Assembly: GCA_002336915.1 (NCBI GenBank)
Contig: DDET01000056.1
Coordinates: 1-27,154 of the forward strand
Length of the DNA: 27,154 bases
Direction of reading: 5' to 3'
From: Bacteroidetes bacterium UBA1947
Lineage (GTDB): Bacteria > Bacteroidota > Bacteroidia > Chitinophagales > Chitinophagaceae
Shown: piece by piece, positions 1 through 5,852 of the stretch
Layout of the letters: each line of letters begins with the position of its first letter
Numbering within the stretch: the stretch's first letter is position 1
Made by a program: the position numbers and the translations under genes
Notes under the pieces: generated by a model
Seen by the model: only the letters and a program-made list of their open reading frames with translations
The model's database searches: none
Told to the model about the DNA's origin: nothing

Positions 1-79
1 AAAGGAGATTCGAACTCCCACGCCCGTTACAGGTGCTACCACCTCAAAGTAGTGCGGCTACCAATTTCGCCATCGCCGC
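1..79 (-). tRNA. tRNA-Leu (GAG), 3' end cut by window edge
   Basis: On the minus strand the sequence begins GCGGCGATGGCGAAATTGG, a typical leucine tRNA 5' half. The anticodon stem pairs CTACT with GGTAG around the loop TTGAGGT, giving anticodon GAG (plus-strand 43-45), which reads CUC/CUU. A long class II variable arm is present, as expected for tRNA-Leu. The T arm GGGAG/TTCGAAT/CTCCT is intact. Only two bases of the 3' acceptor strand lie in the window, so the last few bases are missing. A matching promoter lies just upstream. Confidence 0.95.
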
Positions 80-90
80 ATTGAGGACTG

Positions 91-120
91 CAAATATAAA
101 GGAAATTTCAGCACAGCAAA
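91..120 (-). promoter_or_regulatory. Bacteroidota-type promoter for tRNA-Leu
   Basis: On the minus strand TTTG (117-120) is followed after 18 bases by TATATTTG (91-98). This fits the Bacteroidota housekeeping sigma consensus of a -33 TTTG and a -7 TAnnTTTG exactly. The start site would fall near 84, a few bases before the mature tRNA 5' end at 79. This is one of the clearest promoters in the window and serves as a reference for the others. Confidence 0.75.
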
Positions 121-142
121 GAACACGAAATTAAAAATCTAT

Positions 143-170
143 CTCCTCCCTTTAGGGAGGGTCGGGAGGG
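143..170. repeat. GC-rich palindromic interspersed repeat
   Basis: CCTCCC (145-150) and GGGAGG (155-160) form a hairpin around TTTA, followed by TCGGGAGGG. It resembles the CCCTCTCC/GGAGAGGG repeats at 3.8-4.7 kb and is a common kind of Bacteroidota intergenic repeat. It sits directly after the stop codon of the histidine kinase gene, where on the minus strand it could also act as a transcript end, although the following T run (ATTTTTAA) lies several bases away. Confidence 0.7.
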
Positions 171-171
171 T

Positions 172-1317
172 TTATCTCCTCAAAATAATACGGAAGGTTG
201 TCCCCTTGTCTATCTCAGACTGCTTTACAAAGAGCGAACCATGATGGTATTTTTCTATAATACGCTTGGATAGCGACAGGCCCAGCCCCCAGCCACGCTT
301 CTTGGTAGTATAGCCGGGGTTGAATATCTTCTTTACCTGGTGCTTGGGTATGCCTTTGCCTGTATCGCTTATGTCCACATACACATGGTGGGGCTGGTCT
401 GTTATCCTTACCTCTATGATGCCCTTGCCTGCCATAGCATCCAGGGCATTGCGTATCAGGTTCTCCACTACCCAGTCAAAGAGCGGCCCGCTTATGTTCA
501 CAGGCACCTCCTGCTTATTTGTTTGCAGCGAGATGGTCACTTTTTGGGGCGATCTTTTTTGCATATAGTCCACCATGTTCTGCAGGCGGGGCACCAGGTT
601 CTCTTCCTCCAGCTGCGGCGCGCTGCCCACCTTGCTGAAGCGGTCGGCCACCAGTTTCAGGCGGTCTAGGTCCTTCCGCATTTCGGTTACGGCATCGTCG
701 TTCACCTCGTGCTCCTTCAGCAGTTCCATCCATGCCTCTATCGAGCTGAGCGGGGTGCCAAGCTGGTGTGCCGTCTCTTTCGAGAGGCCCACCCATACCT
801 GGTTCTGTATCGACCGGTGCGCCGTGCTGAGCGCTATCAGCACTATCAAAAGGAACAGCAATATGATGGTAAGCTGCACATAAGGGAAGTAACGAAGTTG
901 CATCAGCAGGTACGACTCGCCATAGTAGATGTAGTTGATACCCGAACCAAAATCGGACACTATCGGGTCGTGTTCCGATTTATAGCTGGCCAGCTTTTCC
1001 TCCAGTAGCTTGCGCCCGTTCTTGTTATTAAGGGTATCTATGTTTTTTGAGTCCTTGATGTTTCCCCGCTCATCAGTGATGATCAGTGGTATGGTAGTGT
1101 TCTGTGTTACGATGTCCGACGCGAAGGACAGGTCCTGGCTGGGCTTTGCATTGTTCAGCGTTTTTATGCCCTCCACCACTTGCTCTACCCTTCTTTTTTC
1201 CTCATCGGCCAGCTTTTTGGCCAGCCTGTTGGTATAATAAAGTGTAGCAGTCACTATCGCCAGGGCGATCACGATCAAATAGCTCTTCCAGTTAATATAT
1301 TGACGCATATGCAGCAA
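172..1317 (-). CDS. membrane sensor histidine kinase
   Basis: A 381-residue two-component sensor kinase that would autophosphorylate on His and pass phosphate to a response regulator. Two membrane helices (about residues 12-29 and 148-165) enclose a sensor region of about 115 residues, probably periplasmic. The H box reads ETAHQLGTPLSS with His184. The N box ENLIRNALD is at 285-293, the G1 box DTGKGI at 318-323, the F box FNPGYTTKKRG at about 332-342, and the G2 box GLGLSLS at 344-350. All catalytic boxes are intact. No response regulator gene lies next to it, so it is an orphan kinase with an unknown signal. Met1 and Met4 are both possible starts. It reads toward the tRNA-Leu and is divergent from the next gene. 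Confidence 0.93.
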   Translation of the reverse strand: MLHMRQYINWKSYLIVIALAIVTATLYYTNRLAKKLADEEKRRVEQVVEGIKTLNNAKPSQDLSFASDIVTQNTTIPLIITDERGNIKDSKNIDTLNNKNGRKLLEEKLASYKSEHDPIVSDFGSGINYIYYGESYLLMQLRYFPYVQLTIILLFLLIVLIALSTAHRSIQNQVWVGLSKETAHQLGTPLSSIEAWMELLKEHEVNDDAVTEMRKDLDRLKLVADRFSKVGSAPQLEEENLVPRLQNMVDYMQKRSPQKVTISLQTNKQEVPVNISGPLFDWVVENLIRNALDAMAGKGIIEVRITDQPHHVYVDISDTGKGIPKHQVKKIFNPGYTTKKRGWGLGLSLSKRIIEKYHHGSLFVKQSEIDKGTTFRIILRR

Positions 1318-1362
1318 AACGAAAACAAGGTAAAAATATTATGATTTTGAGTGAATAACTAT

Positions 1363-1370
1363 TATTTTTG
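1363..1370 (+). promoter_or_regulatory. possible -7 promoter box (TATTTTTG)
   Basis: TATTTTTG matches TAnnTTTG exactly and lies 20 bases before the ATG of the small membrane protein gene. The nearest upstream TTTTG (1345-1349) is only 13 bases away, closer than usual for a -33 box, so the promoter is only partly supported. Confidence 0.45.
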
Positions 1371-1389
1371 CCCACGGTAATTTTTACTC

Positions 1390-1611
1390 ATGGACATGCA
1401 ACAAAATAATCAGGATATACAGGAAATAGATAATCCGGCTGACATTGAATACAACAAGCCATCTAAATCACGTTTTTTATTCCTTCTGGGCTTTTTCGGC
1501 TTTTTCATTTTTGCATGGGCCGGTTGCTACAACCTTTGGGAGCACAAGTTCCAGAAAAATGATGATGTAAAAGTGCCTGATAATACCCTTTACGAGCCAA
1601 AGTATAAATAA
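1390..1611 (+). CDS. small single-pass membrane protein, unknown function
   Basis: A 73-residue protein that I do not recognise as a named family. The first 27 residues are acidic and Asn/Gln-rich, followed by one strongly hydrophobic helix (about residues 28-46, Phe-rich, ending WAGCYNLW), then a polar tail. The single Cys follows the helix and there is no lipobox at the N-terminus, so this is a membrane anchor rather than a lipoprotein. It lies 20 bases upstream of a GT2 glycosyltransferase on the same strand and is probably co-transcribed with it. It may be an accessory factor for that enzyme, but that is inference from position only. Confidence 0.75.
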   Translation: MDMQQNNQDIQEIDNPADIEYNKPSKSRFLFLLGFFGFFIFAWAGCYNLWEHKFQKNDDVKVPDNTLYEPKYK

Positions 1612-1631
1612 TTATTGGCTTACCTTCAGCA

Positions 1632-2681
1632 ATGATCAATTGCCTGCAAGATACCGCCGTTGTCATTTTAAGCTATAACGGCCGCAAATGGCATGAGCAG
1701 TTTTTGCCGCTTATAGTCTCCCAGGCCGGTGCAGGTTATGATGTGATAGTGGTAGATAATGCCTCTACCGACGATACCTACCAATACATACTCGACAATT
1801 ATCCCACTGTAAAGACCGTACAGATCCCTGTGAACCATGGCTTTGCTTTTGGCTATGCCGAAGGGCTGAAGCAGATAACCGCCAAATACTACATCCTCCT
1901 CAGTGCCGATTTTGAAGTGACGGAAGGCTGGTTCCAGCCCCTGCACGATGCTATGGAAGCGGATGATATGCTGGCTGCCTGTGCCCCCAAGATACGCTAC
2001 TGGCGGGAGAAAGAGTACTTTGAGTACGCAGGCGCGGCCGGGGGATTCAAAGATAAATACGGTTACATGTTCTGCCGGGGCCGCATCTTCGATACACTCG
2101 AAAAGGATGAAGGCCAGTATAACGACAGCGTCGAGGTCTTCTGGGCATCAGGTGGCTGCTTTGTAGTGCGGGCCGATCTTTACCATAAGCTGGGCGGCCT
2201 CGACGACCAGTTCTACGCCCATATGGAAGAGATAGACCTTTGCTGGCGCTTTAAGAACGCCGGCTATAAGATAGGCTACGTGGGTGCTTCCACAGTATAC
2301 CATGTAGGCGGCAGCGTTATAAGCTACGGCAGTCCGCAAAAGCTATACTACAACTTCCGCAATAGCCTGGTGCTGCTGCTCAAGAACGAGCGGGGTAGTA
2401 CCTTGCTCTGGTTATTCCCCCTGCGCTTTGTGCTCGATGGTGTGGCCGGTGCGCAGGCACTGCTAAAAGGCAAATGGAAAGAGATCTTTACCATAGTTAA
2501 AGCACACTTCCACTTTTATGCCAAACTGGGCCTTTGGCTGAGGCGCAGGCGCGTGAACAAGCAATACCTTGCCACCCGCAACGAGACCGGTGTTTACACC
2601 CGCAGCATTATCAAAGACTACTTTATAGCCGGCAGGAAAAAATTCTCGCAGCTCAACTGGAAACCTAAACCACTGAAGTAG
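1632..2681 (+). CDS. family 2 glycosyltransferase (rhamnosyltransferase-like)
   Basis: A 349-residue GT-A fold enzyme that would transfer a sugar from a nucleotide donor in the cytoplasm or at the inner membrane face. VVDNASTDDT (about residues 40-49) is the nucleotide-binding strand and SADFEV (91-96) takes the DxD position. EEIDLCWRFKNAGYKIGYVG (from about residue 197) followed by TVYHVGGS matches the acceptor-side block of the WbbL-type rhamnosyltransferase subgroup. The length is normal for the subgroup. A hydrophobic stretch near 255-270 may touch the membrane. It is not part of the large polysaccharide operon and the exact sugar cannot be told from sequence. It converges on the DinB gene with only 10 bases between them. 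Confidence 0.9.
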   Translation: MINCLQDTAVVILSYNGRKWHEQFLPLIVSQAGAGYDVIVVDNASTDDTYQYILDNYPTVKTVQIPVNHGFAFGYAEGLKQITAKYYILLSADFEVTEGWFQPLHDAMEADDMLAACAPKIRYWREKEYFEYAGAAGGFKDKYGYMFCRGRIFDTLEKDEGQYNDSVEVFWASGGCFVVRADLYHKLGGLDDQFYAHMEEIDLCWRFKNAGYKIGYVGASTVYHVGGSVISYGSPQKLYYNFRNSLVLLLKNERGSTLLWLFPLRFVLDGVAGAQALLKGKWKEIFTIVKAHFHFYAKLGLWLRRRRVNKQYLATRNETGVYTRSIIKDYFIAGRKKFSQLNWKPKPLK

Positions 2682-2691
2682 TCAATTTTTT

Positions 2692-3186
2692 TTACCCGTT
2701 TTTATTGGCAAGAAACACCAGTTGCCCGTAGTGTTCAGATAGATGCACTGCACGGCCTATCACCACGTTCAGTTTATTGCGGTGCGGCTCCTTTGCAAAA
2801 TCTTCCTCGCTTACCGATGTATGCCTGCCAAACCAATCGGCTGCTTCCATCTTGCTGAAGTGTTCATTCAGCACCTTGTTCGATTCTGCCCAGTACCTCC
2901 TCAGTGTTCGCACATCCGGCATCTCCTTGCCCGACTTATCAGGGCTTTGCAGGAACACTTCATCCAGCTCGGCATGTTGCCTGTCGCTAAGACCCAGTAT
3001 CTTCAGCATGCCGTCATTTACTGCTGCCAGGTGGCCCAGCAGGTATATGCCCCTGTTCCTGCCCGGTGCAGTTTCCTGCATCATTTGCTCATCGCTTATG
3101 CTGTCCAGTACTTTGTCTGTGCGCTTCACGGTATTATGCCAGGCATCCAGGCCCATCTTTACAAATGTTTGTTGTTGGTCTTGCAT
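2692..3186 (-). CDS. DinB-family four-helix metal-binding protein
   Basis: A 164-residue protein of the DinB/YfiT fold. His52 (in GHLAAV), His148 and His152 (in HLSEHYGQL) form the three-histidine metal site usual for the family. In related families such proteins are thiol-dependent transferases, for example with bacillithiol or mycothiol, but many Bacteroidota members have no known substrate. The pattern RGIYLLGHLAAVNDGML near the first His is typical. The gene has its own likely promoter (TATGTTTG at 3222-3229), which lies inside the end of the upstream lipoprotein ORF. Confidence 0.85.
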   Translation of the reverse strand: MQDQQQTFVKMGLDAWHNTVKRTDKVLDSISDEQMMQETAPGRNRGIYLLGHLAAVNDGMLKILGLSDRQHAELDEVFLQSPDKSGKEMPDVRTLRRYWAESNKVLNEHFSKMEAADWFGRHTSVSEEDFAKEPHRNKLNVVIGRAVHLSEHYGQLVFLANKNG

Positions 3187-3216
3187 TTTTTTGCGGCTTT
3201 TATTTTAAGTTTTTTC

Positions 3217-3498
3217 TTACACAAACATAGCCTTTGTATCTGCAAATACAGCATAAATACCTTCTATAGCCATAGGGGGCTGCCTGTGTTTTTGCTGACC
3301 GTCGTCATTGCCCGGAGCAATAATTATCAAAAAAAATTGTGCTGTGGTGCCGGCCTTCTTCACGCCCGTTTGCTTTTTAGCACCCGTTTGGCCGGTCTTA
3401 GTTTTCGGGCTGCTTTGCGTTTTAGCCTTTGTTTGCCCGCTTGCCTGCATGTTGCAGGATAGTATCAATAGGCCCGCAGCTATGATAGATAGTTTCAT
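3217..3498 (-). CDS. small Lys/Thr-rich lipoprotein-like protein, possibly frameshifted
   Basis: A 93-residue ORF. It begins with a signal peptide ending in LILSC (Cys15, a plausible lipobox), followed by a low-complexity Lys/Thr/Gln stretch (about 20-50). Short secreted proteins of this make-up are common in Bacteroidota and usually end soon after the Lys-rich part. Here an 8-T run (TTTTTTTT on the coding strand, plus-strand 3329-3336) joins it to about 35 residues of different composition that run through the probable DinB promoter. With seven Ts the frame would stop at TGA directly after QFF. A homopolymer indel, either a real mutation or a sequencing error, is therefore possible. The function is unknown. 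Confidence 0.55.
   Translation of the reverse strand: MKLSIIAAGLLILSCNMQASGQTKAKTQSSPKTKTGQTGAKKQTGVKKAGTTAQFFLIIIAPGNDDGQQKHRQPPMAIEGIYAVFADTKAMFV
3222..3229 (-). promoter_or_regulatory. -7 promoter box for the DinB gene
   Basis: The minus strand reads TATGTTTG, an exact TAnnTTTG, placed to start transcription near 3215, about 29 bases before the DinB start codon. The nearest upstream TTTG (3243-3246) is spaced at only 13 bases, so the -33 box is weak. It overlaps the last codons of the neighbouring lipoprotein-like ORF. Confidence 0.45.
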
Positions 3499-3566
3499 GA
3501 CGTTTAAGATATAGTGACGACTAAATTATAAAATAAGATCTTCTTTTTCAACAAGGTTTGCGTGCG

Positions 3567-4694
3567 TTATAGCCAGTTATATCTTCCGAAGCCTTTGCCA
3601 TAATAATCCCTGTCGAGACAATCTTTTTTGGGCACTTCGCGGAAGCCATCGGGTGGCTTGCCGTATTTGGGACTGTTCATGGTACGGCGGGTTATTTTGT
3701 CGTAGTAGAATGTGTAGGGGTCGTTGGGGTCCTGGATGCATTTTCTGTAATAGTAAGGTGGGTGTCCGTTGTCGGATTCAGTTGGTTGAGGAATTGGATC
3801 GGGCATGCTGTTCTGCGCGAGTGAGGCCTCACCCCGGCCCTCTCTCCCGCTAGTCGCGGGACATGCTCCAGAGAGGGTGACGTTATTGGATACCGGAGCT
3901 TCTTGGTGTGTCCAGTCTTCGGGAAAAATGTTTTCGGACATTTTGGGTGTGTGTGTTCCTGGTGTTTGTGTTTGGTTTTCAGTTTGTTGCGTGAGATTTT
4001 TGGTGTGGTTTGGGATGTCCGATTCGTGTCCGAATGATGCCTCACCCCGACCCTCTCCAAAGGAGAGGGGGGTGGTGTCGCATATGTTTTGGTCGGGGAA
4101 GGGGAGTTCTAGTTGGTTGGGGTTGAAGTCCTGCGCGAGTTCACCCTTCCGTCCTTCGGACACTCCCGAAACAAGTTCGGGACAGGCTTTCCCTAAAAAC
4201 AGGGAAGGAGCCTCTTCTGCGGATTGCGTGGTATTGTTGTATTCAATGTCGTAGGGGTGGAAGCCTTTTATTTGGGAGCCGTTAAGGAAGGCGCTGCCGT
4301 AGTGGGTGAGGAGCTTGGCGAGGTCATCATTGAGGGGACGGACATAGTCGATGAAATTCATCATGAACTGGATGTTCTGGCCCTGGGAGGTTTGCTTCTG
4401 CACTTTGCCGATGCAGTTCATGAGCCTGTTGATAGTGAGGGATTCGTCTTTGGTAGGGTGACGTTCGCCGCGCTCTCTTTTAGCGATGCCGTAGTTGATG
4501 TCATCCAATTGGGAGTAGATGTTCTTGACCAGAACGGAGGGCATTCGGCGAGTGGCGGATTTGAGCTCCTGCCAGCGGCCTTGCTGTATCCAGCGATAGA
4601 GGGTGCGGGGAGAGATACCTATTTGCTCCGCAATTTCTTTTTGGGACTTTTCGGTGTTGAGGAATAGGTTTTCTGCTTGTTGTTTTTGATCCAT
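3567..4694 (-). CDS. HTH protein related to phage terminase small subunits, invaded by in-frame repeats
   Basis: A 375-residue protein. Residues 1-60 contain a helix-turn-helix (KEIAEQIGISPRTLYRWIQQ, from about residue 19), like the DNA-binding head of gpP-like terminase small subunits. Residues 60-155 form a predicted helical region. The C-terminus (about 312-375) is a separate Tyr/Pro/Lys-rich block (YYYRKCIQDPNDPYTFYYDK) that looks conserved in style. The Thr/Gln/Pro-rich linker between them carries three peptides that are translated palindromic repeats: about 161-187 (CPELVSGVSEGRKGEL), 208-221 (PLSFGEGRGEAS) and 272-293 (CPATSGREGRGEAS). All keep the frame open. A fourth related repeat lies just upstream of the start codon. 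No large terminase subunit or other phage gene is adjacent, so this is an orphan or domesticated gene. Confidence 0.75.
   Translation of the reverse strand: MDQKQQAENLFLNTEKSQKEIAEQIGISPRTLYRWIQQGRWQELKSATRRMPSVLVKNIYSQLDDINYGIAKRERGERHPTKDESLTINRLMNCIGKVQKQTSQGQNIQFMMNFIDYVRPLNDDLAKLLTHYGSAFLNGSQIKGFHPYDIEYNNTTQSAEEAPSLFLGKACPELVSGVSEGRKGELAQDFNPNQLELPFPDQNICDTTPLSFGEGRGEASFGHESDIPNHTKNLTQQTENQTQTPGTHTPKMSENIFPEDWTHQEAPVSNNVTLSGACPATSGREGRGEASLAQNSMPDPIPQPTESDNGHPPYYYRKCIQDPNDPYTFYYDKITRRTMNSPKYGKPPDGFREVPKKDCLDRDYYGKGFGRYNWL
3817..3882. repeat. in-gene palindromic repeat A with a nested palindrome
   Basis: CCTCACCCC followed by CCCTCTCT (3838-3845) pairs with AGAGAGGG (3870-3877). Unlike the simple copy at 4039-4074, the loop contains a second palindromic unit, CCCGCTAGTCGCGGG (3846-3860), then ACATGCTCC. 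The whole repeat is translated within the HTH gene as about residues 272-293. Confidence 0.8.
4039..4074. repeat. in-gene palindromic repeat B (simple form)
   Basis: GCCTCACCCCGA is followed by CCCTCTCC (4051-4058), AAA, and GGAGAGGG (4062-4069), a perfect 8-bp stem. It is translated in the HTH gene as TPLSFGEGRGEAS (about 208-220). It nearly matches the intergenic copy at 4711-4743. Confidence 0.85.
4141..4213. repeat. in-gene palindromic repeat C (three small hairpins)
   Basis: Three consecutive inverted repeats: GTCC/GGAC (4151-4161), TCCCGAA/TTCGGGA (4164-4182) and TCCCT/AGGGA (4190-4205). The outer CCTTCC and GGAAGG can close the whole unit. It encodes CPELVSGVSEGRKGEL (about 171-186) in the HTH protein, a peptide often seen where this kind of Bacteroidota repeat is translated. 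Confidence 0.8.
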
Positions 4695-4710
4695 AGTTTA
4701 GGAGTTTATG

Positions 4711-4743
4711 CCTCACCCCAACCCTCTCCGAAGGAGAGGGAGG
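4711..4743. repeat. intergenic copy of palindromic repeat B
   Basis: CCTCACCCCAA, CCCTCTCC (4722-4729), GAA, GGAGAGGG (4733-4740). It differs from the in-gene copy B at a few bases only. It lies 16 bases upstream of the HTH gene start codon, so it would be in that gene's 5' leader. Confidence 0.85.
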
Positions 4744-4808
4744 TGCGGTTAATTAATAAATATTCCGCTGCAGTTTGATCCGTCAGCAGTGTCTCTTACT
4801 CTCAGCCG

Positions 4809-4860
4809 AAGATTGTTTCGTCGTGGCTATACACAAGGCCAAAAACTCCTGGCAATGACG
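4809..4860. repeat. REP-like interspersed element (GTCATTGC...CAATCT type), diverged
   Basis: Read on the minus strand the ends are CGTCATTGCCAGGAG and CACGACGAAACAATCTT. These resemble the widespread repeat that runs CGTCATTGCGAGGAG...CGAAGCAATCT. The middle here is longer and different. It is another interspersed repeat in the same 600-base non-coding stretch. It carries no plausible gene. Confidence 0.55.
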
Positions 4861-4922
4861 GAAGAAAAGTAAAAAACCGAACAAAGGTCGGATGGGATTT
4901 TGGGATGGGGAAATTGAAGTTT

Positions 4923-4973
4923 TATGATACCCTTTTGAAAGGGTATCATACCCCCTTGCGGAGGGTATCATAC
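4923..4973. promoter_or_regulatory. cluster of GGGTATCATAC palindromes, operator-like
   Basis: TATGATACCCTTT (4923-4935) and its exact inverse (4938-4950) form a 13-bp perfect inverted repeat with a 2-base centre. GGGTATCATACCC (4941-4953) is itself a 13-base palindrome, and GGGTATCATAC recurs at 4963-4973, 22 bases after the first. A dyad plus a phased third half-site looks like binding sites for a dimeric repressor, and the last half-site lies between the boxes of a predicted promoter. A hairpin or repeat-element origin is the alternative. Confidence 0.6.
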
Positions 4974-4984
4974 TCCTATTTTTG
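4956..4984 (+). promoter_or_regulatory. predicted promoter TTG-N18-TATTTTTG
   Basis: TTG (4956-4958) is followed after 18 bases by TATTTTTG (4977-4984), an exact -7 box. The spacing equals that of the tRNA-Leu promoter at 91-120. Transcription would start near 4991 and run toward the small gene at 5308 and the tRNA-like element. The GGGTATCATAC half-site at 4963-4973 occupies the spacer, which suggests repression. Confidence 0.5.
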
Positions 4985-4990
4985 TAGTTA

Positions 4991-5307
4991 AGCTATTGAT
5001 AATGAGGGGGTGGTATAATGAAATGAAAAAAGGTGGAAAAATGTACACCATGCGAGGTTTCGTAGTAGGGGTGGCAGTTCCAATGTCACCCTTTCCCATT
5101 TTACTATCGCAAAGATAATCCAAATATGTGTAAATTCGTGTACTATGGCAAGCGCAGCTAACCCAAACCCAAAAAGAGAGTGCCAAGAGCATCACAAGGA
5201 GACAGTGTCATCTGACTGTAGTTTTGAGGAAAGGAAGGTATATTGCAAAAAGGACTTGTAAGAAAGCGAAGGATAAAAGAAAAACTGTAACCAATAATTT
5301 GGATACT
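4991..5307 (+). other. non-coding leader stretch without a convincing gene
   Basis: These bases separate the predicted promoter from the ATG of the next gene. A 38-codon ORF (5002-5118) is open but has no recognisable features. The in-frame extension of the downstream gene back to a TTG at 5224 adds only a Lys/Arg-rich stretch. I see no further repeat or RNA gene here. If the upstream promoter is real, this is a long 5' leader. Confidence 0.4.
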
Positions 5308-5559
5308 ATGCACTATTACACATTTTCCGCCATCGTTTTCAAGGATGGCCAAATCAGGGACGCATATAATATTATGCACCAGAGCGAGAAGCCTTCGACA
5401 GTTATAGAATTTAAAAGAAGAGTAGAAGGTCATTATGCTGGCGCCCCAGACACATATAATGCAATAATCATCCCCGTATGGCAAGAATTGGACAAGGAGA
5501 CGTACGATTATATGAGCTCGGAAATGGGGAAAGACAACGATAAAAGAGAGCAATCATAA
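5308..5559 (+). CDS. small hypothetical protein
   Basis: An 83-residue protein from the ATG at 5308 (MHYYTFSAIVFKDGQIRDAY). The frame is open back to a TTG at 5224, but that extension is basic and low in complexity, so ATG is preferred. The body has alternating hydrophobic strands (TFSAIVF, TYNAIIIPVW) and helices and looks like a small alpha/beta soluble protein. I do not recognise the family. The stop codon is 4 bases before a tRNA-like sequence that ends in a terminator, so that RNA is effectively this gene's 3' untranslated region. A longer minus-strand frame across the same bases is hydrophobic and less gene-like. Confidence 0.5.
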   Translation: MHYYTFSAIVFKDGQIRDAYNIMHQSEKPSTVIEFKRRVEGHYAGAPDTYNAIIIPVWQELDKETYDYMSSEMGKDNDKREQS

Positions 5560-5563
5560 CAAT

Positions 5564-5637
5564 CTAGCAGTAGCTCAACTGGATAGAGCATCCGCTTGCT
5601 AAGTGGAGGGTTGCGGGTTCAAGTCCCGCCTGAACTT
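5564..5637 (+). tRNA. tRNA-like sequence, anticodon GCT, broken acceptor stem (probable pseudo-tRNA)
   Basis: The D arm (GCTC/GAGC), anticodon arm (TCCGC/TTGCTAA/GTGGA) and T arm (GCGGG/TTCAAGT/CCCGC) are all well paired. The anticodon GCT (5598-5600) would read Ser AGC/AGU codons, yet the variable loop has only 5 bases, whereas every bacterial tRNA-Ser has a long arm. The D loop (AACTGGATA) resembles tRNA-Arg. The acceptor strands CTAGCAG and CTGAACT pair at only the three inner positions, and no CCA is encoded. A normal aminoacylated tRNA is therefore unlikely. It may be a decayed tRNA, an attachment-site remnant, or a structured 3' UTR. Confidence 0.6.
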
Positions 5638-5668
5638 AAGTTGCCAAGTTTAAGTTCAGGCGGTTTTT
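5626..5668 (+). terminator. strong intrinsic terminator sharing bases with the tRNA-like T arm
   Basis: CCGCCTGAACTTAA (5626-5639) pairs perfectly with its inverse at 5650-5663. Wobble pairs extend this toward a small GCCA loop, and TTTTT (5664-5668) follows. The 5' arm begins inside the 3' strand of the tRNA-like T stem (5625-5629), so the T arm and the terminator stem cannot form fully at the same time. Confidence 0.85.
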
Positions 5669-5852
5669 ATTGTCGTCCTTGTACTGGGAGGAGTGTGATC
5701 GCGAAAATAGGAAATGAAGGTGCCTGACTACTATTTTATGCCGGGTAGCGCAAACTGCACTTTCCATAGCCTAAATCCCCAGGCAATCATTTTTCTACAT
5801 TCACAGAAGGATACCCCGGCAGCTAACGTCTAAAACCTTATAAAGATAAATT

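Noticed and set aside
2743..3462. 239-codon plus-strand frame across the DinB gene and lipoprotein
   Set aside because: It is Cys/His-rich and unlike a protein, and it is antisense to a DinB gene with all three metal-binding His residues in place.
3692..4060. Alternative-frame minus-strand ORF inside the HTH gene
   Set aside because: It depends on the repeats read in another frame and is very His/Thr/Lys-rich; the HTH frame has domains at both ends.
4783..4971. 62-codon minus-strand frame over the REP-like element and palindromes
   Set aside because: It is made of translated repeat sequence (REP-like element plus GGGTATGATACCC units), not a gene.
5002..5118. 38-codon plus-strand ORF (MRGWYNEMKKGGKMYTMRGF)
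   Set aside because: It has an ATG downstream of a predicted promoter, but no recognisable features; chance is likely at this length.
5158..5553. 131-codon minus-strand frame opposite the small gene at 5308
   Set aside because: The product is a disordered mix of hydrophobic and Cys/Phe-rich residues. The plus-strand reading gives a balanced small protein, though neither is certain.
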